Shown piece by piece: positions 47,596 through 59,526 of a stretch of 64,000 nucleotides of DNA (position 1 is its first letter; every line of letters begins with the position of its first letter). The position numbers and the translations under genes were made by a program. Source of the stretch: Cyanoderma ruficeps (Eukaryota; Chordata; Aves; Passeriformes; Timaliidae); contig VZDJ01000056.1 of NCBI GenBank assembly GCA_008694505.1, forward strand, positions 3,289,205 to 3,353,204, given 5' to 3'. The notes under the pieces are model-generated. The model had not been told where the DNA came from. It saw only the letters and a program-made list of their open reading frames with translations, and searched no databases.

Positions 47596-47723
47596 TGAGT
47601 GAGGCCCTGAGCAACCAAATATAACAGAATCCTGCCCCTGGAATCCCTGCCCATGGCAGAGTGGGTCAGAACTAGGTGATCTCTCAGGTCCCTTCCAACC
47701 CAAATCATTCTACAATTCTGTGA
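47596..47723 (+). repeat. CR1 LINE 3' end
   Basis: Consecutive landmarks of the avian CR1 tail are present in order: 'ccctgagcaacc', 'atccctgcccatggcaga', 'aactaggtgatct', 'caggtcccttccaaccc', 'aatcattctacaattctgtga'. The copy is 5'-truncated like most CR1 insertions and holds only the end of the 3' untranslated region. It is the clearest repeat in the window and the main evidence for a bird. Confidence 0.88.
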
Positions 47724-48199
47724 CAAACACACATCTTTACTGATGGCTTCTCAGATTTAAACCAGACCATGAGACATGACCTGAGACAGACGTTTATTAA
47801 CACATTTATACCAAAAAGAAACAATAGCAAAAGTACATTATCGGTTCCCTATAGTCAGGTCAATCCTCAGCCAACCTACAAAGTTATTTTTCTGGCTGCA
47901 GGAAGAGCTTGCCTTGGAAAATTTTGGGAACTGAGGTAGCTCCTGGCCCAAAGTTTCCCTTTTGTCTCTGCCCTGTGGAGAGTCAATACCATCCTATCTC
48001 CCACACTGAAGCCAAAGAAATACCATGATTGTCTCCTGGCCATTTTGGGGAGGAATGATGGTTTTTAGGCAGTGACTGCCAACTTGAAAGAACTCTCCCC
48101 AACCAGGCCAGCGAGGTTAGTGGAATGGAATTGACCTTCTCCAAGCAAGCACGTGCAGGGCTTGGACATGGCTGGGCCTGGCAGCAGGACCAAGAGCCT
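47724..48199. other. Unique sequence, no gene seen
   Basis: Ordinary sequence downstream of the CR1 copy. A 92-codon minus frame (47,983-48,261) shows no domain. No other repeat is recognised. Confidence 0.4.
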
Positions 48200-48620
48200 G
48201 TTAATATACCTAAAACTCCATTTAGAGTGATATAATTAAGTACAAACCCTGCAGTAGACAATATTAATGGATGTACAAATTAAATTATCATGCACTTCAT
48301 TTAAGGCATTATAAATAGGGCCATCACTCTCACTGCTGAGCAGGATGCAGCCCACACCCTGTAAAGACCAGCACAGGGCATAGCATGGTCACCAGCCTTG
48401 GATAACCCTTCGAGGGCTGAACTCTCAGCACCCAGACAGGGCCACATCAGCAGTCCCACAGAGCAGACCCCAAGAGCAAGATCTGGCAAATGCTTCTCAG
48501 CTCATTAAAGCCCAGATTTTAATGAGTCATGTCTCCAGAAAAGCAGCATCATGTAATTTGCGTGACCCCGGGAAATTGTGCTGTTCCCATGCATCACTCT
48601 GAGGCATAATTCTTCTTCTG
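48200..48620. promoter_or_regulatory. Two AT-rich candidate regulatory patches
   Basis: The first patch (48,200-48,320) has GATATAATTAAG, ACAATATTAATGG, CAAATTAAATTATCATGC and GGCATTATAAATAGGG. The second (48,500-48,620) has TTTTAATGAGTCATG (an AP-1-like TGAGTCA lies within), CATGTAATTTGCGTGACC and GGCATAATTC, with CpGs in GCGTGACCCCGGG. The sequence between them is ordinary. Confidence 0.33.
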
Positions 48621-49279
48621 CCACCTTTCTCCAGGGCAGGAGATAATTTGCACTGCCTCCTCTCAGCAGTTTACCACCGTCAGACTTGGCTCACGATGCA
48701 GGAGCAAAGGCCTCTGCTGAGCAGGGATCTCCCTGCCTCCCCTCCAGGGCTGCATGGATGTGCCTGTTTCCCTTTCCTCCTGTCCACAGGCAGCATCCAA
48801 ATCAGAGCCTGCTCCCGGCAACTGCTTGTCCCAGTTTGCTTTGGTCTCCACCATTTGAGGTCTGCCTTCTCTTCCCAGGCATTAAGGCTCCCACACACTT
48901 CCTGGGAGATGGGCAGGGTTCTGGCCCAGCCTCATACAATGGAGAAACCCTTTGCAGTGGTTTTCAGATTGGATGTCAAGCCGGCAGCAGAGTCCCAAAG
49001 GGAAGTGGGAAGCACTAGACGGGTAGCCTGGCTCAAGGACAATGAGGTCCACATTTCCTGCTAACATGCAGGAACACCCAACCCAGGCAGCTGCAGACTT
49101 TAGCCCTAGTCCCCTTTGCTCAGGCTCCTTCTTTGAGAAACCTTCAGCATATTGCTATCCTTCCTATTCTTCCACCTCCATCTCACTCCTACTCCAGACT
49201 CACTTCCTTTCCTCTCTTTTCCTTTGGAGAATGGCTATAATCCTTCATGTACTCCTAATCAGTGAGATTTATGAGTACA
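48621..49279. other. Unique sequence, no gene seen
   Basis: A 138-codon plus frame (48,648-49,064) is accompanied by 110 codons in another plus frame and by minus frames over the same bases; none has a domain. This looks like a GC-driven shortage of stops. Confidence 0.4.
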
Positions 49280-49480
49280 ATTCTGGTTTATTTTGATAGT
49301 TAATACTAATACTAATGCTGCTGTCATGTCTCCATAATTAATAATGAGACTAATAATACAAAACCAATCTAAGAGTCACTTTATTGGTCTTCAATGTCAT
49401 TAGTTAGAACTGACATAACCAATCCAAGTTGTCATCCATACTGAGTCACCATTACCACTTCTATGAAAGCAAAACACATG
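49280..49480. promoter_or_regulatory. Candidate regulatory patch with TAAT series
   Basis: TAATACTAATACTAATGC at 49,301-49,318 repeats ACTAAT, and CCATAATTAATAATGAGAC and ACTAATAATAC follow within 45 bp. ACCAATC occurs twice (near 49,363 and 49,419). Closely spaced TAAT cores and CCAAT boxes could bind homeodomain and NF-Y proteins, or this could be loosely periodic AT-rich sequence. Confidence 0.28.
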
Positions 49481-50079
49481 GATTTGGGACTGTACTGTAG
49501 CCCAGACTCAGTCCAGCAAGCAATGCTATAGGGGGTCATCTGAGGGCAATATCCTTCTCATCTCATTAATATTTTAGAAAGCTGCAGCGATACAGTGAGC
49601 AGCAGGAATGCAAGACAGCATGGAACAACACAAGATTTTGCTGAGATGAGCTCTCAGGGACCAAAGATACAACTTGCATGTCCCCTGTGACTGCAGATGC
49701 TCCCTGCACTCAGCCTATTCTGTATTTTTTAACTTGCCAGTATAAAAGGCAACAAGCCACCATGAACCACCCAGGTCTTGTAGACTACTTTTTCATGATA
49801 AAGTAATCACAATATCTCTCCATTTTGTAAAGATTTCTGCTTTATGGCCTGGTTGTTAATCCTGTAGATTGCACTCATGCTGCTTTCAAAATTTATTCCA
49901 CTGTCAGGGCAGCAAGTTGCTGTAGTCATTTGAAGGCCAAAATCACTGCCTCAAAGCACTAAGGATTTAAGAGGTGAAAAAACCTTCAAAGCATCTCTAA
50001 CTACTCTACATCTCTACTAACTACTGTGAGTACTAGGAACACTTTCATTTCCATTCAGGTAATCACACACTCTTTTCAT
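49481..50079. other. Unique sequence, no gene seen
   Basis: There is no frame of 60 codons and no recognised repeat. ACTACT-type near-repeats at about 50,001-50,035 are minor. Confidence 0.4.
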
Positions 50080-50360
50080 GTCCTACTCCCACTTAGTTTC
50101 ACCTATTGTTTCTCAAAAATTATCTGAAGCTGTTTGATTTGAGCCACGATCTGAGTAGAATTTAAGGTTCAACAATAACAGAATAATATTTTTAAGTTAA
50201 TGTAAACTATTTACTTGTCCCTCCTTTTGCAATCAGAGTCCTACAGTTAAAGCATAGCTGCTATTAAATGTCTTCCAAAGCAAACCACGCGTGTTTCAAA
50301 TCGGTCTCAATTTAGCAGTTTTATTTTTGTGTTAAATGATAGGGAACAGTATTAGCACAA
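50080..50360. promoter_or_regulatory. Candidate non-coding regulatory block
   Basis: AT-rich, frame-free sequence with CAATAACAGAATAATATT, TTAAGTTAATG and then CpG-bearing AACCACGCGTGTTTC (containing ACGCGT) and ATCGGTC near 50,285-50,304. ACGCGT is rare in such a background. The regulatory role is inferred. Confidence 0.3.
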
Positions 50361-51279
50361 GGGTCATTATGTGAGTCAGCAGCACACAGCAGCTGCCTCT
50401 TCCCAACATGACCCAGAACAGCTCCCTGCTGCCCTTCATCCTGGGCAATCCTCCTCTTCTTCCTGCTCCTGTCTAATCCCACCCCTGACTGTAGAGCCAT
50501 TCTGTGCCCCGAGGAAGAGCCTGCTCCCTAACCAGCAGTACCATCCAGTATTTCTCAGCACTGGGACATGCCACGTGATTTCAAACAGGAGGAAACCAAT
50601 ACTATTGCCTTGAATTTTTATAAAGCATACATATGGTGCATCTGCTACAAACACTAAAGGGAGAGAGGTTTTCAGCAGGAAGACGCCAAGGAGCGAGGGA
50701 TGCAGAAACAACCCTATTTGCCTATGCTGGGCCACCTACGTCACAGCTGACAGATCTGACCGATTTGAGCAGACCCAACCTGTGGCCTGTGTTTTGGTAG
50801 GCAACCCTCAGGCAAAACTGAAGGCACTGCTCTCCAGAGATGGTGCTTGGCACCAGGTTCTCAAAGCCAACACTGCCATGGTTCCAGGAAATCACAGGAA
50901 CACATGGGTCTGCTGCAGCACAAAGACACCACAGACACACCATGTCCTTATTCACCCCAAGCAAATGCCTCCAAACAAGGAAATGCGTCCCACTCCAACT
51001 ACTATTTCACAGGTGAGTCCTTACCTGATCCTTCCCTACTACATAATATTTTGCTTGCAGCATAACTGAGTTTCTGTGAGGCTGGAGACAGCACAACATG
51101 CTGCAGTTATTAATCACATCATGCAGCACTGCTGGTAGGCTTTGTGTCATGAAGTCTTCACCTGCTTTAACGCCAATCAGCGGCACTGACTCCCTCTGCA
51201 ACTTTCTGCTGATGCCCTGCCATTTCATTCCCTTCACTATTTTCCAGCTATTTCAAAGACCATGAGAAGCTTTTGAGAA
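50361..51279. other. Unique sequence with back-to-back donor-like sites
   Basis: CACAG|GTGAGTCC on plus (exon end 51,012) and, 13 bases on, ATCAG|GTAAGG on minus (exon end 51,025) are both near-consensus donors. Open frames (95 codons plus, 50,782-51,069; 99 codons minus, 50,436-50,735) show no domains, and no acceptors complete an exon convincingly. A GCTGCA/TGCAGC inverted repeat lies near 51,103-51,127. Confidence 0.3.
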
Positions 51280-51749
51280 GACAACAGTTTGGTGTCTTGC
51301 AACTGCTGCATTTCAAGTGAATTATTTGGGCTTTTGGCTTTATTACAAAATAATAAACATGACAATAAATCAAGGCAAAAGAGAAAGAGGATAATGTTGG
51401 AGGTTTGCCACCTGTGTGCAGCATTTTACCAGCTTAACTGCAGCTACAGAAATTAAAGTTGGGGATTTCAAAATCTTCAATAAATGAAAGAGCACAGGCC
51501 TGGCAGAGCAATTAAAGAATTACCCAGCTACTTCCAACCACTCATACTAAGCTAATGCTTATTTCAAGGGAATGTGGTCTCAGAATTAAAACTGCCAAAG
51601 AAAAAAGGCTTAGATGGTTTTTAAAATCTTCACAATTTTAAAAGCCTCAGGTTCATATTTGGCTTTTTGTTTGTTTATTTTTCTGGGGCAGGAAAATACT
51701 ATCTGTCTAAAAATACCTGTAAAAGAATAAAGATCTGTAATTGCTGTGG
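51280..51749. other. AT-rich unique sequence, no gene seen
   Basis: No frame of 60 codons starts here. TGAATTATTTGGGC, AAATAATAAACATG, GAGCAATTAAAGAATTACC and scattered A/T runs are present. It may be part of the regulatory patch that follows. Confidence 0.3.
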
Positions 51750-51960
51750 AGACAACAAAACCCACACCAACCACATAAATTAATTTCAGTGCTTGACAGT
51801 GGCCATGGTATTTTCACTGCAGCTATAACAATACTGGGAACAAGGAACAGACTATGGCCATTAATCATGGGGAAATTATTAAAAGTGCCTGAGTAAACTA
51901 TGAGTTTATCTGACTCACACATTTTCTTTTCCAGATCCTTTTCTGTGATTACCTTAATTT
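51750..51960. promoter_or_regulatory. Candidate non-coding regulatory block
   Basis: CATAAATTAATTTCAG, GACAGTGGCCATGG, TAACAATACTGGG and GCCATTAATCATGGGG occur within about 100 bp. A minus frame of 86 codons (51,707-51,967) covers the block but has no recognised product. Mixed SOX-like and homeodomain-like cores suggest an enhancer. Confidence 0.28.
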
Positions 51961-54900
51961 CTCTCACTTGTTTGATAGTAGTTCACAAGCTATTCCAGCA
52001 CCTGCAGTGCCCTTCTGGCCTCCAAAGGTTGCTGTGTGATCGTAACAGCACCAATTAAACAGTAAGCCTCACTAGGTAGGGTGAAAGCCACAGGCCTGGA
52101 AAAGTGGGGTGACACTTTTGGTGACTTCTGGGGACTGACACGTTATCCCTGGCACTCACAGGCACCCAAATACGTGCTGCAGCCAAGCCCAGGAACATGT
52201 AGTAGACACTTTTCTACTGGAAGGGAAAGCAGAGAGACCAACATAGAATCATTAAAGCAACACTCTGGGTTCTGTTTTGTGAAAGTTTGAGTGCTGCACA
52301 ATTGTTACTTTCAGGTACTGTTTCTCAGCACTCCCATGTTATAGCTGCTCTGAAATTTTATTTTAGTTTGGCAAAGAAATCTGGAAAGGTGACAACTCTG
52401 ATCCTGTGCCAAATGCAGGCTGGCAGACAGCTGACAAAGAAAGTAAGCTCAGAGAAATATGAAGTTTTTCAGAAGCATAAAGTACCACAGCTGGCTCAGT
52501 AGTATCCAACTCTAAAGGGACTGACCCTGTAACCATGGTTTCTAAGTGGAGGATGATCTCACAGAAGCAGAAAAACACACAAGGGTCCAAACTTCTGCTT
52601 TTTTGTGAAGGCTTGTAAGTAAAAGACTAGAAAGAAAAAACAGTGCTGAGAGAGATAACTTAAAGAGCAAGCAGAGACAAGTTACAGACGTGGCTTTTAA
52701 GACAGGATGGCTGGAGAAACATTGGTGTATTGAAACTGGAAGCTGCCCTGCCAGTCTGAAATCAGCCTGAGTCTCATGCAGAAAGAGGCATTAACTGACA
52801 AGGAGTTTGATTATGAGATGTGGGACTCAGTCCAAGCCCTGCCTGTGTTCAGTGGGCAGTTCCGATGGAGGTGCAGGATTCAACAGCTCAGAAGAACTAG
52901 GAAGATATTTACTCTGCAGCAGACCAAAGATGTACTGACAGTGCAACATGTTTCAGTGGGATGGGGTGGGCACAGTTTGCTTTCCTACCTCCAAAAATGT
53001 ACGGGTTCTGCGGGCAAACAGACACCACCACACCTCACAGAGGGGCTCTGAGCTCACTGCCTCACAAGGGATTCACACTGAAGAATGTTGGGTTTATTTT
53101 CCAGATCAGAAAGCAGTGTCAGGTATGACTGTGAATAATCAGCTTCCCAAAGCCTACTTGCAATCATTGCAGTTGAAATAGCCCTGGCTACTGTAATCAA
53201 GAAATGGAGGCACAGGCAACCTCCTACAAACAGAAGATAGCCGAGCCTATAAGCACCGCTGGCCAGATCATGGAGAGACCTCAGAGCTGCCAACTGGCCT
53301 CAAAACCCTTCCTTCCTTTCTTGGTAGGGGATCCATGATTTACCACTAGGAGAGGTGAATGGCATTGCTTCAGGACTGGACGAGGTGATGGGCCACGCCA
53401 CATGGTGCCAAGCCAACCCCTTGAAATCAACAGGACTTTGGCCTCAACCACCCAGCTAAAAACAGGGATACAAGCACATGCACTATCGAGATGCTCTGAG
53501 AACTCACATACATTCAAACACAGATGACACAGTAATCAGGGCCATAATACAAGGATCTGAGCTTATTTAGGAGGAAAAACCATGTCATTCTCTCTTTTAA
53601 ATAAAGGGTTCCTATGGCCAGGGTTCAGCCTTGAGAGCTGCAAGGAGAAAGGTGTCCCCCCCAAGTTTTCCACTGTCTTCCTCCTCTTCCCTTAGCTTCC
53701 ACCCAGGATCTTGGCTCATGCACCAGAACATCCTGGCTGGCTTATTGCTCCCTGTTAATTGCAGGATCTGCTGACCCTTGAAGCTGCCATACCTGGTGAG
53801 AAGCAGCCAGCTCACTGCTCCTCCCAAATCTCACCACCTTCTTAATGTCCTCAGAAGACCCCATTTGGAAATGAACTCATGGGCTCATTACAGCTGTTCA
53901 GAGGCTCAGCTCTCCCACTGAGGTTCTGAGGGAATTGAAACAAAATGCTCTGAAAAGATGGCACTGCCAAGCAAAGCAATTCACAGTGGTGCTTCTGGCA
54001 CAAGATGCTGAGTTCCCTCACCAGTACATTAGACAGTTAAGAAAAAAAAGGAATGACACTTCTGGACCCAATTTCCCTCTTCCATTTATTTCTTTCTCCA
54101 GTGCCTAACCCGGGTCAAGCCTAAACATCAGTGTGATTTCAACTTGCTCTCTGCCATCAATCTTCCTTTGTTTCCACACTGAACTCATACATCAGCAAAA
54201 CAGTTAAGGAGGGACATTTCCACACCACATTCTGTCAGTGCAGATTATTTCAGTCCCCTAAGCTCCTCGGGGGTGTAATTTGCAGGAAGCCCAAATGAGG
54301 CAGATGTCTAAAGCCGTAGGCTTGTGGAGGCAGGTATTACTAAAGCCTGTCACCAGCAGCAGTGAAGTTTAGCATATTCTCCCCAGACATTTAGGTTCAG
54401 CTCTGTAATCACTACAGATATACTCAGGTGAAGTTGAAGCTCTTATTGAAAAATAATCGCTGCACAGCAGCTCCAAACAAACACCCCTTACTAAAGAGCT
54501 TCATGACAGTAAAAACACCCTGGATTCTATCAGGACTAGCTTTCAGTTCTGTGGTTTCCTCTGTTGCCCCAGAGAAGGTGCTTGCATTTTTCCAAAACAT
54601 GCTAAGTCTGGCTGCTTGCAAGGGCCTGGCAGCCCAAAAATAGCACTTGGTACCAGAACTTCAGGTTGGAAGTAGAGGAAAAGACAAAGACAGGCTTGGA
54701 AATGGGAATGAGGAAATGGATGAGTAGAGAGAAAAAGAACAGAAATTAAGGAGATTTCTGATTAAATGTATGCTTTTCCAAAGGACTGACAGTCTTTAAG
54801 AGAACTTTGATAGAAGCAGCTCCATTTTCATGAGCATCCAGGGGAGCCTTGTTACTGGCTGGTTCTGCTGTGTCCACAGAAGCCATAACACAGACAATGT

Positions 54901-56639
54901 TCAGAAACCAGCTAGTTTAAGGGTCTGTCAGGAAAAGCTCAACAGGGAAAAGAGAGGAGGGATGGATGAATATCAGGCTGTGCAAGGAGTCTAGACCAAA
55001 TGGCTGGAGGCCAAACGAGAAGGGCATGCAGTTGTGTTTTTTCTTCATATGCTACAAACACACACCCCATGGCCAAGCCACCTGCTCAGCCCTGTCTGAC
55101 ACTTACAAGTTCATTCCTGGCCCAGAAGCACAGGGATCCATGGAGCTGCAGAGGCTGCAAGCCCCAGCAACCGCAAATTTGATTTGATATAAGTTTTCTC
55201 ACTCTCCTACCAACTCCCCCTGCAGAACTCAAATGAAGCTGATAAGAATAATGCCAAGTTCAGTTCCCACAGAAATGCCAGAAAGCAATCTACTCTCCTG
55301 GAAATGCACTTCAGTGTTTTCATAAGGAATACACTAAAATTTCAACTTCCTGGGAAAATTTTAAAGTTTAGATGCATTCTGATTTAGAATTCATTTTTGT
55401 CCCACAGACCTCAAGAATGATTATGGAAATCAGTTTCTCTGTGAGCTTTAATGTAAATAAGCAAGTAAATGCAGTATCTCAAAAAAATTCCAAAATCTCA
55501 CTTGTTTCCTTCAAAACCACAGGATGACTGCTACAGAGAGCAGGAGGGGCTGCATCCGCTTCAAGGGAGTCTGAAGAATGCCCTTGTTCTAATGAAGGAG
55601 AAAGTTCTAAACTTTTGGAAAAAAAAAAGAGAATAAAAGTCCAGGGCAGTTCAGACTCATTATCACCAACAAACAGTCCCAAATGGTGTATTTCAAGGTT
55701 TCTGGCTGACTCAGCTGTCAAAACCTGCCATCCTAATCAATGCTTGTAAGAGCATTTACACACAGTGGGGCTTCATCCAAGTCAACAGTCCAGCTCTTGG
55801 CAATTAAACAGAACCATCCAGGATGTAAAAAACATTAGTATTGTTTAAAGAAAGATGTGCTGGGTGAGTAAGACCTACACATGAAAATACTGTTTCCAAA
55901 AAAATTCATCCACTGGAAATTATTCTGGGAAAAATAAATGGGGGGAGTAGAGACAGATAAGTGAAGAGGGATAAAGAAATATTCATAAGTCTGGGATGAA
56001 TCCAAAAACTAATTTAACAGATGAGAGATTCCAAGGGAGAAATTGAAAAGGCAAAAGGAATAGCATTCAAAATGGCATTTTTATATTATTATTAGAGGGT
56101 TTGGAAAACAAATACAGCATAATGATTTACCTGAGAGGGGGTTTTTTCTTCTACTTTTTTAGTGGCTAAAAGTCTTATTTAAACAGTTTGAAACCTACAA
56201 ACCTCATCTATCATGGGAAGAGGAGGATGTTCTTGTATCTCTCCATTACACAAGCCACCAACACATGCCAGGAAATGAGAGGGCTCCTGTTCCCTCATGG
56301 AGGGAGCAAAGCCAGCTCCTGCTGCCAAGCCACCTTGCTTTGCCTTGGACACAACACCTCCATTTGCCATTGGCCCTCTCCAAAACAAATTTGCAATGTG
56401 GAGGGGCCTCCTCAAGCCATGTTTATTAAACACCAGCCAAATAATTTAAAATACCTCAGCTGCAAATTGCTCTGTGAGTTGCTGGGCATGGCTGTGCTGT
56501 CACTGGCTGCAATCCCTGATAAGAGTTGATGGACAGAGCTGTGGGACGGACCATGAGAAATCCATGAGCCCAACACCCGCCCCATTGCAGCACAGCATGA
56601 CAGCCTCACACCTCCTTCCTGTGCTACCAGCAAGGCACT
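51961..56639. other. Long unique stretch, no gene seen
   Basis: About 4.7 kb of ordinary sequence. The largest frame is 113 codons on plus (56,188-56,529), overlapped by minus frames. CATAGAATCATTAAAG at 52,242-52,257 resembles the first bases of a reversed CR1 tail but does not continue. 'gaaatggaggcacaggcaac' near 53,200 recalls a MIR core but is too short to call. No gene, RNA or structured repeat is supported. Confidence 0.4.
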
Positions 56640-57000
56640 AATTCCTGCTGGAACAACAAGCTTATCAAGTAATCATGACAAAAAGCATTAATGACCTTGC
56701 CTTTACTCATGCCAGGACATTCTTAATGTGTATAACCACTGTGAGCAATCAACACGGCTAAAAACACAAGCAAGAAAAGCCCAGTCAAGTGAGCATCACT
56801 CCGTTATTGCAGAACTTCTGACAGCATCCCATTATGTCAGGCTGGATTGGGTAAGGTCATATAATCCATCATAACCTGACTTAATGAGGCAATTAAAAAC
56901 AAATGCATTTCATGGGCAAACTGCTTGCTATGCAGCCCTTTTCTTATTCCACTTGGCTTCACAATTTCTTAGGGGTGAAGAGTCCAAGACAAACTAAAAG
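56640..57000. promoter_or_regulatory. Strong candidate conserved non-coding block
   Basis: About 360 bp without an open frame or repeat. It contains AGTAATCATGAC, GCATTAATGACC, GAGCAATCAACACGG, GGATTGGG, TAAGGTCATATAATCC (a nuclear-receptor half-site AGGTCA near 56,854), ACTTAATGAGGCAATTAAAAAC and AAATGCATTTCATGG. Homeodomain, CCAAT and receptor-type cores are interleaved with little filler, the pattern expected of a developmental enhancer. Confidence 0.4.
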
Positions 57001-58859
57001 GAATAAAGGAGCTATTTATTTAACTTCCTTTCAAGTACATAAAGCATAAAAGTGATAGTCTCCTTCAAACTACAGGTAAATAGCTATATACCTGAGGTGG
57101 GTGATACCAGAAAGGTTTCCTCAGAGCTGAACAGATCAAAAAACACACAACAAAGGCATTTTGATTCCTTATTNTTTTTTTTTTTTTAACATAAGGGCAG
57201 GATGACAGCTAGGCTCTGCAGAAGGATTGAAAAAGAACACCAAATTCCAAAAGCATCACCACAGATTGGTACTGCAAACCCCCACAGTTCTCTGTCACCA
57301 CAGCAGGAGTACCCCAACCTAAAGCCATGGCATGTCTGTAAATGCAGGGGTTTGTTATTTTTTTCTTCAGTAAGCATAGCACAGGAGGCTCCTCACTTCT
57401 ACAAAAGTTGCCCCTGCAGCTACCTGTTACAAAAGACAGAGCTCCAGCTAGAAACAGTTTGGCTACTTGAGTCCAGAGAACATCTTCCCTTCATGTACCA
57501 TCCCTGTGTGTTGGTACATCAGCAGGTAACCTATTTTTCCTGTAATGGATTATTAGTCAGTGCAAGAGAAATTGAAGCAAACTATTTGTGTTGACCACTT
57601 GGGATTCATGGTGCTTTTCTTCTTTTCTTTTTCCTTAAAAAAACGCCACATATGTTGGATCCTGCTCTGTTGCCTTACATTGGACTCAGGCAGAGTACCC
57701 CTCACTGCTTGTGACTTTTGGATAAACACAAACAGCAGCACAACTGCTCAGCTCGTCCAACTGAACACATGTCTTGTTTCAGGTAATTACAAGGGGAAGA
57801 TTTAACTTGCCACTGAGGAAGATGCAGCCCCTGGATTTATCATCACTTCAGTGGGGCACACCAGCAGAAAAGCCCCTGAGGCACAGATACCTCTTTCTGC
57901 ACTGCTGTGTAATCACTGGTGAGCACTCCCAGCTGAGTTTCCTGGGTCATTTACTGCTGCCAGAGATGACACTGACACACTGCACTCATTGGAGAGATCC
58001 CCACCTTCTTCCTCATCCTAAGTAGTTGGAAAGGAGCAAACCTGGCACTTCCAGCAGCCTGTGCAACACAGATATAGACTCTAAAGTGACCCCAGGGCAC
58101 GCACAGCATTCATACACGTGCAGAATGGACACCACAGCTCACACAAACAGGGGCTACATAGCCACAAATAAGTGCCACTCTCCAAAAGGTGAATTGGACA
58201 ACTCTGTGCTGATACAGCAGGGAACAAATTGTTTTGCTTTTTAAAAGCTGAGGCATCTTCTAACATTTGCTACTAGCCCTGGTCATTTTTTCTTTCAGAA
58301 TCTGAGGTGTCCCAGACAGCTGGCTGGCAAAATACAGGTTCAACAAAAGGGGCTGCTTTGGCCACAAATGACTGTGGAGGTATCCACTGCTTCAAGACAC
58401 ATGAAGGACACTGGTGGGAGGAGAGAAGGATTTGCTCATCCTGCAGAAAAATCAAGCACTTTGTAGCAATTTGGAAAAATGAAGTTTAGTTCACCATGAT
58501 CAGGGAGACAGAAGAGATGAAATGGAGGCTTTACTCCCCTCCTGCAGCCAGACCAAGGTTGTGTCCCTCCCCACTGTGAAGCACGAGAGGGTGGGAGGTC
58601 AGTCTGTGCATTGCAAAAGGTGGAAAGAGCTGCAGCCTGGCACACAGCACTGCATATTTCCATGGATGTACAACAACGAGGCCGGCACAGCTGCACGGAC
58701 AGTACACGGGGACTATTAGCAGAACAAAATGTGGAGGAAATGTATTCCTTTTCCTAGCAAAGTAGTTACTGTAGTTATTTTGCCCCAAAAAAAAAAAAAC
58801 TACAGAACCTCAAATGAGCAAGAATTCCTGAGTCCTCAAATATGCTCATAGTTATTGAA
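57001..58859. other. Unique sequence with homopolymers, no gene seen
   Basis: The single ambiguous base of the window, N at 57,174, opens a 13-T run (57,175-57,187). A 130-codon plus frame (57,202-57,594) begins just after it and has no recognisable domain. A 13-A run lies at 58,787-58,799. CTTGTTTCAG near 57,772 is acceptor-like but is followed by a donor-like GTAATT and no exon. Confidence 0.4.
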
Positions 58860-59480
58860 TTGGGTGACCTGAAAACCACCGCTCACTCAATGGAGAAATG
58901 GGATTTTTATAAGTACATGTATCAGCAAATGAATATTTAATGTTTTCTGTGCATATCAATGTTCAAGGTCTGCAATATTTAAGCTATCAGACTTGTCAGA
59001 AAATATAGTGGCCATGAGATAATTATATCTCTGGGGTATTTTGATGCATAAAGGGCAGTCAAGTGCTTGTGTTATCTCAGGATTGTGATTATGTCACAAT
59101 TACAACATCATACAGAAATAACTTATGGCCAGTAAAAAAATCCTACAGGATGACCACTCTATATCTTCCTTAGTTCAAAATAATACTACATTGTTTCATC
59201 ATCAAAAATAATTATACCCCTGTTGTCATTGCAACTGACACAATATTTGCATTAGAAGCTGCTTTTTACAGTAAAATACATTACTTTATATACAAGAAAT
59301 TTTCAGCCTAAAACACGTTTTCTCCTGTTTATCCCCAAATTTAGAGCCCATTATACTTCTAGTCAGAAGGAAACCATTTCTGAAGTGTTCCTCTTTGCCC
59401 TTTCTGATACTGCTGAATAAAAATAAACGTCCCCTGTCAGCAAAATGCTAACATATGAGATTTAGGAAGAATTCAGCCAT
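58860..59480. promoter_or_regulatory. AT-rich candidate regulatory block with palindromes
   Basis: About 600 bp with no 60-codon frame. GAGATA-atta-TATCTC (59,016-59,031) is an inverted pair of GATA-type cores around a TAAT-like centre. ATTGTGA-ttatg-TCACAAT (59,082-59,100) is a perfect 7-bp inverted repeat with SOX-like ACAAT/ATTGT cores. Other motifs include GAATATTTAATG and AAAAATAATTATACC. Together these suggest a cluster of protein-bound sites. Confidence 0.38.
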
Positions 59481-59526
59481 TCTGAAGTCCTTTGATGAAT
59501 CAGGACCTAAGACTTTTTTAGATATC

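Noticed and set aside
52242..52257. CATAGAATCATTAAAG resembling the start of a reversed CR1 tail
   Set aside because: The consensus does not continue after 16 bases, so chance similarity is as likely as a fragment.
53195..53222. 'gaaatggaggcacaggcaac' recalling a reversed MIR core
   Set aside because: The match is too short and lacks the second MIR landmark downstream.
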